Below, piece after piece: positions 1 to 4,686 of a stretch of DNA of 5,641 nt. Positions within the stretch are counted from its first letter, which is position 1. Every line of letters starts with the position of its first letter. The stretch is from Deltaproteobacteria bacterium (GTDB lineage Bacteria; Desulfobacterota; DSM-4660; Desulfatiglandales; B25-G16), in the NCBI GenBank assembly GCA_019308645.1, contig JAFDHR010000312.1, positions 1-5,641 on the forward strand, in the 5' to 3' direction. The notes beneath the pieces are model-generated. The model ran no database searches. It was not told the DNA's origin and saw nothing but the letters and a program-made list of their open reading frames with translations. The translations under genes were made by a program, and so were the position numbers.

Positions 1-48
1 TGGGGGTATTCGGGTTTGTTGTGGTTGTTTTGGTGATATCTCGAAGGA

Positions 49-275
49 CTGGGGTTCGACTTCCTTCGGGAGGGAGGCCCCGGTGAAATACGCTTCGCTG
101 TGACTAACGTCAATTTCACGGGGTAAACCCCGATGAAATGCGCCCCAGTTAAACATAAAAGACCTAGAGGTTTCACCCCGGTTAAATAAAAGCAAAATCG
201 GATTTAATGGGGCCCCGATAGCGGGATCTCCGCTTCGCTCCGACCCCGTTAACGGGATTTCCACTTCGTTCCAAC
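49..275. repeat. Left-end array of CCCC-RRTKAAAY motifs and nested hairpins
   Basis: This fills most of the gene-free first 319 bases; bases 1-48 and 276-319 show nothing I recognise. The 12-mer CCCCRRTKAAAY occurs directly at 78-89, 128-139, 143-154 and 176-187, and inverted at 113-123 (ATTTCACGGGG) and 202-212 (ATTTAATGGGG). The 78-89 and 113-123 copies pair as an 11-bp stem with one bulged G. Inside it, TGAC-taac-GTCA (101-112) abuts the right arm. Other hairpins are CTTCC-ttc-GGGAG (60-72), GGGG-taaa-CCCC (120-131), CCCG-atag-CGGG (214-225) and the perfect palindrome CCCGTTAACGGG (245-256). A 23-bp direct repeat lies at 222-244 and 253-275. The unit 140-187 recurs at 5327-5374. There is no convincing coding signal. 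The function is unknown; dispersed repeat or non-autonomous mobile DNA is my inference. Confidence 0.75.
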
Positions 276-319
276 AGGCTAAAGGCGGAAAGAGACATTA
301 AGGTTCGGATAATAAATCA

Positions 320-631
320 ATGAAGATGCAATAGATCAAGGAACAGGTAGAAAAAGAAAATTATCAGCTCAAACTCCATGCAGTGGAGAGGGCTTCTATT
401 TGAGGAATTGATCCGCTTGAGGTCAAAGAGGCGCTTTTGAACGGAGAGATCATAGAGGGTTACCCCGAAGATAAGAGAGGGCACAGTTGCCTTGTTTATG
501 GAAAAACTCTAGTTGGCAGAGATATTCATGTGCTATGTGGGATGGCCTATGATATACTATGGATAATTACGGTATATGAACCGGATCCGGCAGAATGGAT
601 TAACCCAAAGACGAGGAGGGTATCTAAATGA
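320..631 (+). pseudogene. DUF4258-like toxin gene of a YgiT-type TA pair, broken by two stops
   Basis: From ATG 320 the frame reads MKMQ, TAG (332-334), IKEQVEKENYQLKLHAVERASI, TGA (401-403), then GIDPLEVKEALLNGEII and on to YEPDPAEWINPKTRR. The pattern (a short helix, LHAVER, GIDP..EV..AL, then a strand-rich half ending near a YEPD motif) matches what I know of DUF4258 proteins, usually about 95 residues long and paired with a YgiT/MqsA-like antitoxin. Both stops fall where a family member would carry Gln and Arg and are explicable as C-to-T changes (CAG to TAG, CGA to TGA). The 3' part stays open and could start at TTG 437, with AGAGG at 427-431, giving 64 residues without the N-terminal helix. 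Its stop overlaps the next gene's ATG (ATGA, 628-631), the usual toxin-first arrangement. Most likely an inactivated toxin; sequencing error at two separate sites is less likely. Confidence 0.75.
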
Positions 632-861
632 AGTGTTTTGAGTGTGGGGGCGAGGTCATTCAAACAAAGGGATCTGTTAGAATGACAAAGAAAGATGGTA
701 GCCTAATAATTTTTAAAGATATTCCCTTAAGCCAATGCCGTCAATGTGGTGAGCAATATATCCCAGGGAAATGGGCTGAAATAATAGGAGAAATGATGCG
801 TAAGGAAGATAAGTTAGTTCCCCGGGAAATTATTTCAGTACCTGTAATTGCGCTGGGTTGA
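628..861 (+). CDS. YgiT/MqsA-type zinc-finger antitoxin
   Basis: A 77-residue protein with Cys3-x2-Cys6 and Cys37-x2-Cys40, the four-cysteine zinc site of YgiT-type (MqsA N-terminal) antitoxins. Between the pairs lies a short beta-rich segment (VRMTKKDGSLIIFKDIPL). The C-terminal 30 residues include KWAEIIGEMMRKED and end in VPVIAL. Unlike E. coli MqsA (about 131 residues) it has no C-terminal XRE-type helix-turn-helix, so it is a short, zinc-domain-only form. Known members neutralise a partner mRNA interferase by direct binding. The partner here would be the upstream DUF4258-like gene, whose stop overlaps this ATG; translation is therefore probably coupled. The antitoxin is intact while the toxin is broken, a common state in decaying TA loci, because losing the antitoxin first would be harmful. 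Confidence 0.85.
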   Translation: MKCFECGGEVIQTKGSVRMTKKDGSLIIFKDIPLSQCRQCGEQYIPGKWAEIIGEMMRKEDKLVPREIISVPVIALG

Positions 862-897
862 TAAAGGGATTACCTCTACTCTCCCTTTATCATCCAG
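853..897 (+). terminator. Hairpin terminator of the DUF4258/YgiT locus
   Basis: The arms TGATAAAGGGA (859-869) and TCCCTTTATCA (882-892) form a perfect 11-bp stem. CTGG/CCAG (853-856 and 894-897) extend it past a small bulge. The left arm includes the antitoxin stop codon TGA. The following CCATTTTAC is only moderately T-rich, so intrinsic termination is likely but not certain; the hairpin could also act as a 3'-end stabiliser. Confidence 0.6.
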
Positions 898-915
898 CCA
901 TTTTACAAAAGTCGT

Positions 916-1060
916 AACTACTCAGATAGCCACTAAAACACCAAGACACAAAGGATAGGCCTACCCGCCCCGATTATATCAGGACAGGCGGGCATGAAGA
1001 ACGCAAGTCAAGCACTTCCGATTTCATCGGGAAGCCGTGAACCTGACAACCTAAGTAGTT
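916..1060. repeat. 145-bp inverted-repeat element with two internal hairpins (MITE-like candidate)
   Basis: AACTACTCAG (916-925) and CTAAGTAGTT (1051-1060) are inverted repeats matching at 9 of 10 positions. Inside is a strong hairpin with arms CCCGCC (964-969) and GGCGGG (987-992) and a further near-complementary inner stem. A second hairpin spans CTTCCGAT and ATCGGGAAG (about 1014-1033), with one bulge. No gene is seen in 862-1064. The element ends five bases before the open frame of the sugar-transferase remnant, so it may mark the breakpoint that removed that gene's 5' end. A MITE-like identity is my inference; no target-site duplication was recognised. Confidence 0.4.
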
Positions 1061-1064
1061 CTAG

Positions 1065-1773
1065 ACCAACACTCATGACAAAAAAACCTCACATTTCCCC
1101 TTTTCTTTTATTCATTTTATTTTCAGACGAGTATTCCCCAAGCTTCCTGTCACAAAGAAGGTATATTTTTCTATTACAAAGGGTAAAAACAGGGCGATTT
1201 CCCGAGCGGAGACACTGGGTCGCTTATGTTTTTGCGGTTTTACGATATTGGCCGAAAAAGAGATTGGAGATGATCTGTATTTCATAGCGCAAAAGAAGAA
1301 GACTTCTTCCATCAGTAAAAACCCGTCATACGGCCCCCTGGTTAAACTTAGTCGGCTGGGGGCAAATGGCGGTATTATTCACGCATACAAATTCAGGACG
1401 ATGCATCCGTATTCCGAATATCTTCAGGATTATATTTACGACCACGTTAGGTAGGTTTATGAGAAGGACCTGGCTGGATGAACTCCCCATGCTTTATAAC
1501 TGGATAAGAGGGGAGCTCAACCTGGTAGGGGTCAGGCCCCTTAGCTATCAGTATTTTGACCTGTATCCCCGAGACCTTCAGAAATTGAGGAAATCGGTGA
1601 AGCCAGGGCTTGTGCCACCTTTTTATGCAGATATGCCGAAGACCTTTGATGAGATCTGTGAATCGGAAAAAAGATATATTCAGGCGTATCTAACGCATCC
1701 GGTGAGGACGCAGTGGGGTTATTTCTGGAAGGCTGTTTATAATATCGTTTTGAAAGGGGCGAGGAGCCGATGA
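1065..1773 (+). pseudogene. Bacterial sugar transferase (polyprenyl-phosphate glycosyl-1-phosphate transferase) remnant
   Basis: Two adjoining frames together resemble a long form of the exopolysaccharide-initiating sugar transferase family. The first frame (open from 1065 to the TAG at 1452-1454, no ATG) reads RRVFPKLPVTKKVYFSITKG, then GRLCFCGFTILAEKEIGDDL, and further on YKFRTMHPYSEYLQDYIYD. The second frame, taken up near 1441 and running to TGA 1771-1773, reads TTLGRFMRRTWLDELPMLYNW, VGVRPLS, VKPGLVPPFYADMPKT and ends YNIVLKGARSR. KFRTM, the LDELP Asp-Glu pair and the VG.RP motif are family hallmarks. Between YIYD and TTLGRF roughly 15-20 codons appear to be missing and the frame changes, so this is an internal deletion. 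The 5' end, including any start, is also lost. Intact members transfer a sugar phosphate to undecaprenyl phosphate at the inner membrane. Not functional as it stands. Confidence 0.8.
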
Positions 1774-1812
1774 CCGGAGAACAGAGAACAAAGGTGAAAG
1801 AAAAAGATGAAC

Positions 1813-1866
1813 GTCGAACATAGAACATCCAACATCGAAGTCGAACATAGAACATCCAACATCGAA
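1813..1866. repeat. Perfect 27-bp tandem duplication in a purine-rich tract
   Basis: The unit begins GTCGAACATAGAACATCC and ends AACATCGAA. It is present exactly twice, at 1813-1839 and 1840-1866, followed by a partial echo (CGTAGAATG). The surrounding plus strand from about 1775 to 1966 is strongly A/G-biased, for example 1873-1964. No gene is seen in 1774-1972. On the minus strand this is a long pyrimidine tract just after the stop of the putative toxin gene. No hairpin terminator is evident there, so Rho-type termination is possible. Confidence 0.8.
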
Positions 1867-1972
1867 CGTAGAATGAAAAAAGGAAAGGGACGGCAAAGGG
1901 GCAAGGGAATAGAAGATTAGAAGATCAGAGAGTGAGAAACGGGAAGGGTCGAAGGTCGGAGGGCAGTGTTGT

Positions 1973-2246
1973 TTACTGATAAGCGGAATCATGATCAGGA
2001 TGTAACGACAACAGACGCAGCCATAATCCGTCACGATACGCTACTCCCCGAAATCCTTTACCGATTCGCAAACTGTAAAGCTTTTTGCCACCCGGACCTT
2101 TCTTAGATAATATTGCCTCCCATTTTAGTCCATAGTCAGCATATACTTGTTGCCATGTCATGTTTGCCAATTTCTGCAGACTATTGAGGATGTTATGCTG
2201 ATTGTTTTTGGACCAAACGCACGGGCTGGTGGCTTTTCTGGTTCAT
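1973..2246 (-). pseudogene. Putative toxin partner of the AbrB-like antitoxin, frame broken by one base
   Basis: The natural start is ATG 2246-2244, overlapping the antitoxin stop (ATGA), but it reads only 17 codons (MNQKSHQPVRLVQKQSA) before TAA. Removing one A from the A4 run at plus-strand positions 2234-2237 gives a smooth 90-residue product. It begins MNQKATSPCVWSKNNQHNIL, continues through LANMTWQQVYADYGLKWEAI and ends GFRGVAYRDGLWLRLLSLHP then DHDSAYQ. The restored frame has no stop down to TAA 1975-1973, and its tail (basic strand, then a buried strand, then HPDHD) is like small RelE/ParE-type or HicA-like ribonuclease toxins. I do not recognise the exact family. TTG 2170 would allow a 65-residue form starting at LANMTW. 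A mutation or sequencing error is likelier than programmed frameshifting. Transcribed with the antitoxin. Confidence 0.6.
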
Positions 2247-2497
2247 CGTTTGATCCGGGCTTCTAATTCGTCAAAATTTGTATTCTCGGGCGGATTTTTC
2301 TCTGCCCAGGCAATTGCTTCGTTGAGTTCGGCTTGGACATCTGGCCTGTGAAGCCACTTTTCATTATCGGGAATGAATCGACCCAGCTTGACAATCCAAA
2401 CGCCTGTGTCGATTTCATCCAACATTACAGTGTGACCTGCGTATTTTTTGCCTAAGGAGATCTGCCCGCTACTACCGACTGTTTTTATAGTGTTCAT
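2243..2497 (-). CDS. AbrB/MazE-like antitoxin
   Basis: An 84-residue protein. Residues 1-40 (MNTIKTVGSSGQISLGKKYA, then VMLDEIDTGVWIVKLG) have the alternating-strand GQISL...K..AG...V pattern of swapped-hairpin AbrB/MazE DNA-binding domains. Residues 41-84 (FIPDNEKWLHRPDVQAELNE, IAWAEKNPP, FDELEARIKR) form the acidic helical tail that in this class wraps the toxin. ATG 2497 is preceded on the minus strand by AGGAGAG at a suitable distance. The gene comes first and its TGA overlaps the following putative toxin ATG (ATGA), the usual antitoxin-first arrangement. Autorepression through the upstream operator is expected for this family but is inferred. That it is an antitoxin is fairly sure; the exact subfamily is not. 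Confidence 0.75.
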   Translation of the reverse strand: MNTIKTVGSSGQISLGKKYAGHTVMLDEIDTGVWIVKLGRFIPDNEKWLHRPDVQAELNEAIAWAEKNPPENTNFDELEARIKR

Positions 2498-2500
2498 AAG

Positions 2501-2554
2501 CTCTCCTAAAATTAATATTCCAATTTAAGATAGCATGAATGCATGATAAGTCAA
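2501..2554 (-). promoter_or_regulatory. Promoter, operator-like repeats and RBS of the AbrB-like TA operon
   Basis: On the minus strand TTGACT (2554-2549) and TATCTT (2532-2527) are separated by 16 bp, a plausible sigma-70 promoter. The spacer contains GCATG twice (2533-2537 and 2541-2545) with the palindrome ATGCAT between, a possible binding site for the antitoxin. The Shine-Dalgarno AGGAGAG is at 2507-2501, just before ATG 2497. Promoter elements are seen; operator function is inferred. Confidence 0.5.
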
Positions 2555-2574
2555 GTATAAAATCAGAGGAATGA

Positions 2575-2623
2575 ATTCACCAGAGTGAAATTGTCCTTAG
2601 TACGTCCGCAAAGCGGAATTTCA
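2575..2623. repeat. Degenerate middle copy of the hairpin repeat found at both ends
   Basis: TTCACC (2576-2581) followed by GTGAAAT (2585-2591) resembles the TTTCACCCC-GTTRAAT joint of the end repeats. TGAAAT (2586-2591) pairs with ATTTCA (2618-2623). Inside, the perfect hairpin TCCGC-aaa-GCGGA (2605-2617) directly abuts the right arm, as in the copy at 5368-5407. The first inner hairpin (2592-2604) is barely recognisable. The remaining bases to 2739 show no gene. Confidence 0.5.
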
Positions 2624-2739
2624 GGGAAAACAACGGGGACCCATCTTAAATATTAACTGTTGCCTTATCAAATTAGCTTTTCTATAAGAAGTGACAAAAA
2701 TTATGCAATAAACTCAATAAATTGGCGGTATAGGTATAT

Positions 2740-2907
2740 ATGGCAAGGCCATTGCGTGTGGAGTATCCTGGCGCACATTATCATGTGATTAATCGGGGGA
2801 ATGCCGGTGAGGATATATTTCATATTAGCCGGGACAGGAAAAAATTCCTTGAATATCTTGAAAAAGCAGTAGAACGATTCTCTTTACCGATTTCAGGTCA
2901 AACCTAA
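2740..2907 (+). pseudogene. N-terminal fragment of a REP-associated tyrosine transposase (RAYT/Y1)
   Basis: ATG 2740 opens MARPLRVEYPGAHYHVINRG and continues through FHISRDRKKFLEYLEKAVERF. This is the characteristic N-terminus of IS200-like RAYT (TnpA-REP, Y1_Tnp) proteins: a first strand with YHV.NRG, then an acidic/basic loop and the helix KKFLEYLEKAVERF. Recognisable homology stops at about Ser48 (2883), exactly where a 33-nt palindrome begins. The stop TAA (2905-2907) lies inside that palindrome. The HUH motif, the catalytic tyrosine and the YIHLNPVRA-like region are all missing. Intact relatives cut and rejoin single-stranded REP hairpins. This fragment is of a different subgroup from the intact gene at 3497 and cannot be active. 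Confidence 0.85.
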
Positions 2908-2916
2908 AATCGGTAA
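2884..2916. repeat. REP-like palindrome, copy 1
   Basis: A 33-nt unit with 15-nt arms starting TTACCGATTTC and ending CGGTAA around a central CAA; 14 of 15 positions pair. It matches copy 3 at 31 of 33 positions. It begins exactly where the RAYT fragment loses homology. The stretch to 3009 after it holds no gene; a weak stem GTGGCAATA/TATTGCCAC (2955-2963, 2988-2996) is present. Confidence 0.75.
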
Positions 2917-3009
2917 TTACTCATCAAGTGAATCATTACGACTTCCACGCTGCTGTGGCAATAACAGCGAGCTAAAACACTTTTTCCTATTGCCACGAGA
3001 GGTGCACTT

Positions 3010-3042
3010 TTACCGATTTCCGGTCAAACCACTTTTCGGTAA
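3010..3042. repeat. REP-like palindrome, copy 2 (3' half diverged)
   Basis: The same 33-nt length and CAA centre. The first 21 bases are near-identical to copies 1 and 3 (TTACCGATTTCcGGTCAAACC). The 3' half is diverged, so only the inner 3 and outer 7 base pairs remain. A duplicated TCGGTAAA follows at 3048-3055, and the second sugar-transferase remnant starts right after it. Confidence 0.65.
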
Positions 3043-3055
3043 ATGTTTCGGTAAA

Positions 3056-3288
3056 TTTCTTCATGTGGTCAACATGCTTACATGCGAGATGAGTGCTGTT
3101 GGACCCCAGCCAGAACGGCCTGAGTTCGAGCAGGAGCTGCTAAAGGAGATACCTTTCTACAGTATGCGTCACGAAGTGAAGCCCGGCAGTGCGAAGCCTC
3201 CTGAGCGCTGTTGAAGGATGGCTGGCTTGATATGGTAATCCTCCTTAAAACCATCGTGGATACCATCACCTTTCGGGGTCGCGCCTGA
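3056..3288 (+). pseudogene. Second sugar transferase remnant (C-terminal part)
   Basis: One frame reads HVVNMLTCEMSAVGPQPERP then EFEQELLKEIPFYSMRHEVK and PGS. These match the family motifs N.LKG.MSLVGPRPERPEF, IP.Y..RH.VKPG of exopolysaccharide sugar transferases. It then runs into unrelated residues and stops at 3212-3214. In another frame, 3226-3288 reads LDMVILLKTIVDTITFRGRA and stops, matching the usual hydrophobic C-terminal D..ILLKT segment. About 25-30 codons between the two (the GWAQV...Y.LYYI part) are lost or scrambled. The catalytic DE and KFRTM motifs upstream are absent. It is of another subtype (VGPQPERP) than the remnant at 1065-1773 (VGVRPLS), so the two are separate genes, perhaps from one former polysaccharide locus. 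Not functional. Confidence 0.8.
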
Positions 3289-3387
3289 AACCTGCACCAG
3301 ACATGGCATTGACTAGCCTCCGCAGCAGTACCACCACAGAAAACTTTTGGATTAGGATTGTTCAGATATTAGCATTCCTCTTTTGTC

Positions 3388-3420
3388 TTACCGATTTCAC
3401 GTCAAACCTGAAATCGGTAA
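3388..3420. repeat. REP-like palindrome, copy 3, upstream of the intact RAYT gene
   Basis: A 33-nt unit with 14 of 15 arm positions paired around CAA. It ends 76 bp before the TTG start of the intact transposase gene. The rest of 3289-3496 holds no gene that I can support and no clear promoter. Confidence 0.75.
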
Positions 3421-3485
3421 GGTAGATCAAAGCTTTTCGGTTTCGTTGATCAATGGTTTTGAACCGGGCGCTTTCTTTTTCCCAT

Positions 3486-3490
3486 AGGAG
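3486..3490 (+). promoter_or_regulatory. Shine-Dalgarno that supports the TTG start of the RAYT gene
   Basis: AGGAG lies 6 bases before TTG 3497. No ATG in this frame lies between the upstream stop and the conserved region before the HUH motif that would keep the N-terminal strand, so TTG is the preferred start. Confidence 0.6.
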
Positions 3491-3496
3491 CCGCTG

Positions 3497-4423
3497 TTGG
3501 ATCCGATCAATTTGGTTGCCGAGTACAAGGTGAATCGGTTTTTTCGTGCGCGAAACAAGCTGACACAAGGCAGCCTCGTTTCCCATATTACCCAACGCGC
3601 CGCCGGCAAAGATCCATGCTTTCTCGAAGACGACGACTTTCTGTGCATGCTGGGATTTCTCAAGGAATCGGCGCAGAAATACGATTACGAAATCTATTCC
3701 TTTTGTCTCATGAGAAACCATGTCCACCTACTGTTGCGGCCCAACCAGGAAAACCTCCAGAACGCCATGCGCGATCTTTTTTCCAGGTATGCTATGAGAT
3801 TCAACCGGAAATATGAAAGGCGGGGGCATTTGTTCGGGGGACCCTATCGGCAGGCCGTATGTCTAGAGGAAGCATACCTGATCGCTGCTTCGGTATATAT
3901 TCACTTAAATCCGGTAAAGGCGGATATCGTGTCAGATTCCAGGGATTACCGATGGTCATCGGCCCGATTGTTTATTGATGAACCGGAAGAAATCTCTTTC
4001 GTGAACGCCGGCTTCATCTTACAAATGCTCGCCGATGATCTTCAGGGTGCCAGAGATAGATACCGGAAGCTACTGGAAAAGGGTCGGGAGCTGCCTGTTG
4101 ACTACGCCAAAGCACAAGAAGGTGGGCTGGAGCATTTCAAAGAGAAACTCATCTCGGCGTTTCCTAAATTTTTCAGTAAAATAGCAACTGCCAAAACCGT
4201 GGCCACAATCGACGGAAAAGAGATATTGAATATGGAAGCGCTGGAGGGGCAAATAGATGAGGCCATGGCTCAGTATGGTAAGCGGAAACCGGACTCGCGC
4301 CAAGCGATACGGTTCCTCATCGAACAACTGATTGCCAGGGGATTCAAGCGATCCGAAATAGCAGAGCGTCTGCATATTTCGCCCAAAACAGTCTATAATA
4401 TTTTAAAAACACAGAGAGAATAG
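3497..4423 (+). CDS. REP-associated tyrosine transposase (RAYT, Y1/IS200-like HUH family) with C-terminal helix-turn-helix
   Basis: 308 residues. The Y1 domain spans about residues 25-155: a first strand around LVSHITQR, the acidic loop ending CFLEDDDF, then the HUH motif in SFCLMRNHVHLLLRP (His75-Val-His77). Next come YAMRFNRKYERRGHLFGGPY and SVYIHLNPVKA. By alignment with the E. coli RAYT from memory, Tyr134 in VYIHLNPV is the likely catalytic tyrosine. Family members nick single-stranded DNA beside REP hairpins through a 5'-phosphotyrosine link. Residues 160-308 form a long C-terminal extension ending in a helix-turn-helix (FKRSEIAERLHISPKTVYNI, about 283-302), which may bind DNA or aid multimerisation. 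The TTG start has AGGAG upstream. REP-like palindromes lie on both sides (3388-3420 and 4551-4583) and a terminator follows. Appears complete and possibly active; no partner gene is seen. Confidence 0.85.
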   Translation: MDPINLVAEYKVNRFFRARNKLTQGSLVSHITQRAAGKDPCFLEDDDFLCMLGFLKESAQKYDYEIYSFCLMRNHVHLLLRPNQENLQNAMRDLFSRYAMRFNRKYERRGHLFGGPYRQAVCLEEAYLIAASVYIHLNPVKADIVSDSRDYRWSSARLFIDEPEEISFVNAGFILQMLADDLQGARDRYRKLLEKGRELPVDYAKAQEGGLEHFKEKLISAFPKFFSKIATAKTVATIDGKEILNMEALEGQIDEAMAQYGKRKPDSRQAIRFLIEQLIARGFKRSEIAERLHISPKTVYNILKTQRE

Positions 4424-4481
4424 GGGACATCCTTAAGAAATGAACTTATTGAGGTGAGGTACCTATTTTCGCTCAAGGCCT

Positions 4482-4508
4482 GCCCGCCGTCAGTGTGGCG
4501 GGCTGTTT
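4482..4508 (+). terminator. Hairpin terminator after the RAYT gene
   Basis: GCCCGCC (4482-4488) and GGCGGGC (4497-4503) form a perfect 7-bp GC stem with an 8-nt loop, followed by TGTTTTC. It lies about 60 bp after the transposase stop. The left arm context GCCTGCCCGCC resembles GCCTACCCGCC in the 916-1060 element, so the hairpin may itself be a dispersed repeat serving as terminator. Confidence 0.6.
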
Positions 4509-4550
4509 TCGGTAAATTCCAGTGTAAGATGTGCGGCCAATCCTTATCCT

Positions 4551-4583
4551 TTACCGATATCAGCGCAAGGTTGTTTTGGGTAA
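4551..4583. repeat. REP-like palindrome, copy 4 (degenerate), downstream of the RAYT gene
   Basis: Exactly 33 nt, beginning TTACCGATATCAG with a central CAA and ending GGGTAA; 23 of 33 positions match the consensus of the better copies. About 10 Watson-Crick and 2 wobble pairs remain. TCGGTAAA (4509-4516) and TTTACCGA (4550-4557) also form a separate inverted pair. Weaker than copies 1-3 but with the same length and phase. Confidence 0.5.
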
Positions 4584-4595
4584 AAATCTTACTTA

Positions 4596-4616
4596 TTTCC
4601 ACACTCTGCGTGGGAA
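4596..4616. repeat. TTCCCAC-CTCTGC-GTGGGAA type hairpin
   Basis: TTTCCAC (4596-4602) pairs with GTGGGAA (4610-4616), with one wobble, around ACTCTGC. It resembles a short palindrome that I recall as widely dispersed in proteobacterial intergenic DNA (TTCCCACGCTCTGCGTGGGAA type). It sits just upstream of the TA promoter. Confidence 0.45.
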
Positions 4617-4623
4617 TGACGAA

Positions 4624-4652
4624 TTGACAAGTGTTCCCGATGTGTGTATAAT
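4624..4652 (+). promoter_or_regulatory. Consensus sigma-70 promoter of the DUF6364/YafQ-type TA operon
   Basis: TTGACA (4624-4629) and TATAAT (4647-4652) both match the consensus exactly and are 17 bp apart. The Shine-Dalgarno AGGAGG (4674-4679) follows, 7 bases before ATG 4687. Such a strong promoter suits an autorepressed TA operon. No convincing operator palindrome is seen in the spacer. Confidence 0.85.
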
Positions 4653-4686
4653 GGGATGAAAAATTAGTTGAAAAGGAGGGTGCCCA

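Noticed and set aside
78..275. CRISPR array
   Set aside because: Motifs are short, unevenly spaced and in both orientations, without uniform repeats and spacers or cas genes.
401..403. TGA read as selenocysteine in the DUF4258-like gene
   Set aside because: A TAG also interrupts the same frame, homologues carry Arg there, and no SECIS-like element stands out.
994..1287. 97-residue plus-strand open frame
   Set aside because: It overlaps the repeat element and the sugar-transferase frame, and its residues show no family pattern.
1690..2034. 114-residue minus-strand open frame
   Set aside because: Low-complexity product of the 27-bp tandem repeat and pyrimidine tract.
2230..2240. Programmed ribosomal frameshift in the putative toxin
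   Set aside because: A +1 shift at a bare A4 run lacks a slippery heptamer or a stimulatory structure, so mutation or sequencing error is simpler.
3362..3727. 121-residue minus-strand open frame
   Set aside because: Antisense to the start of the RAYT gene and running through a REP copy, with no recognisable motif.
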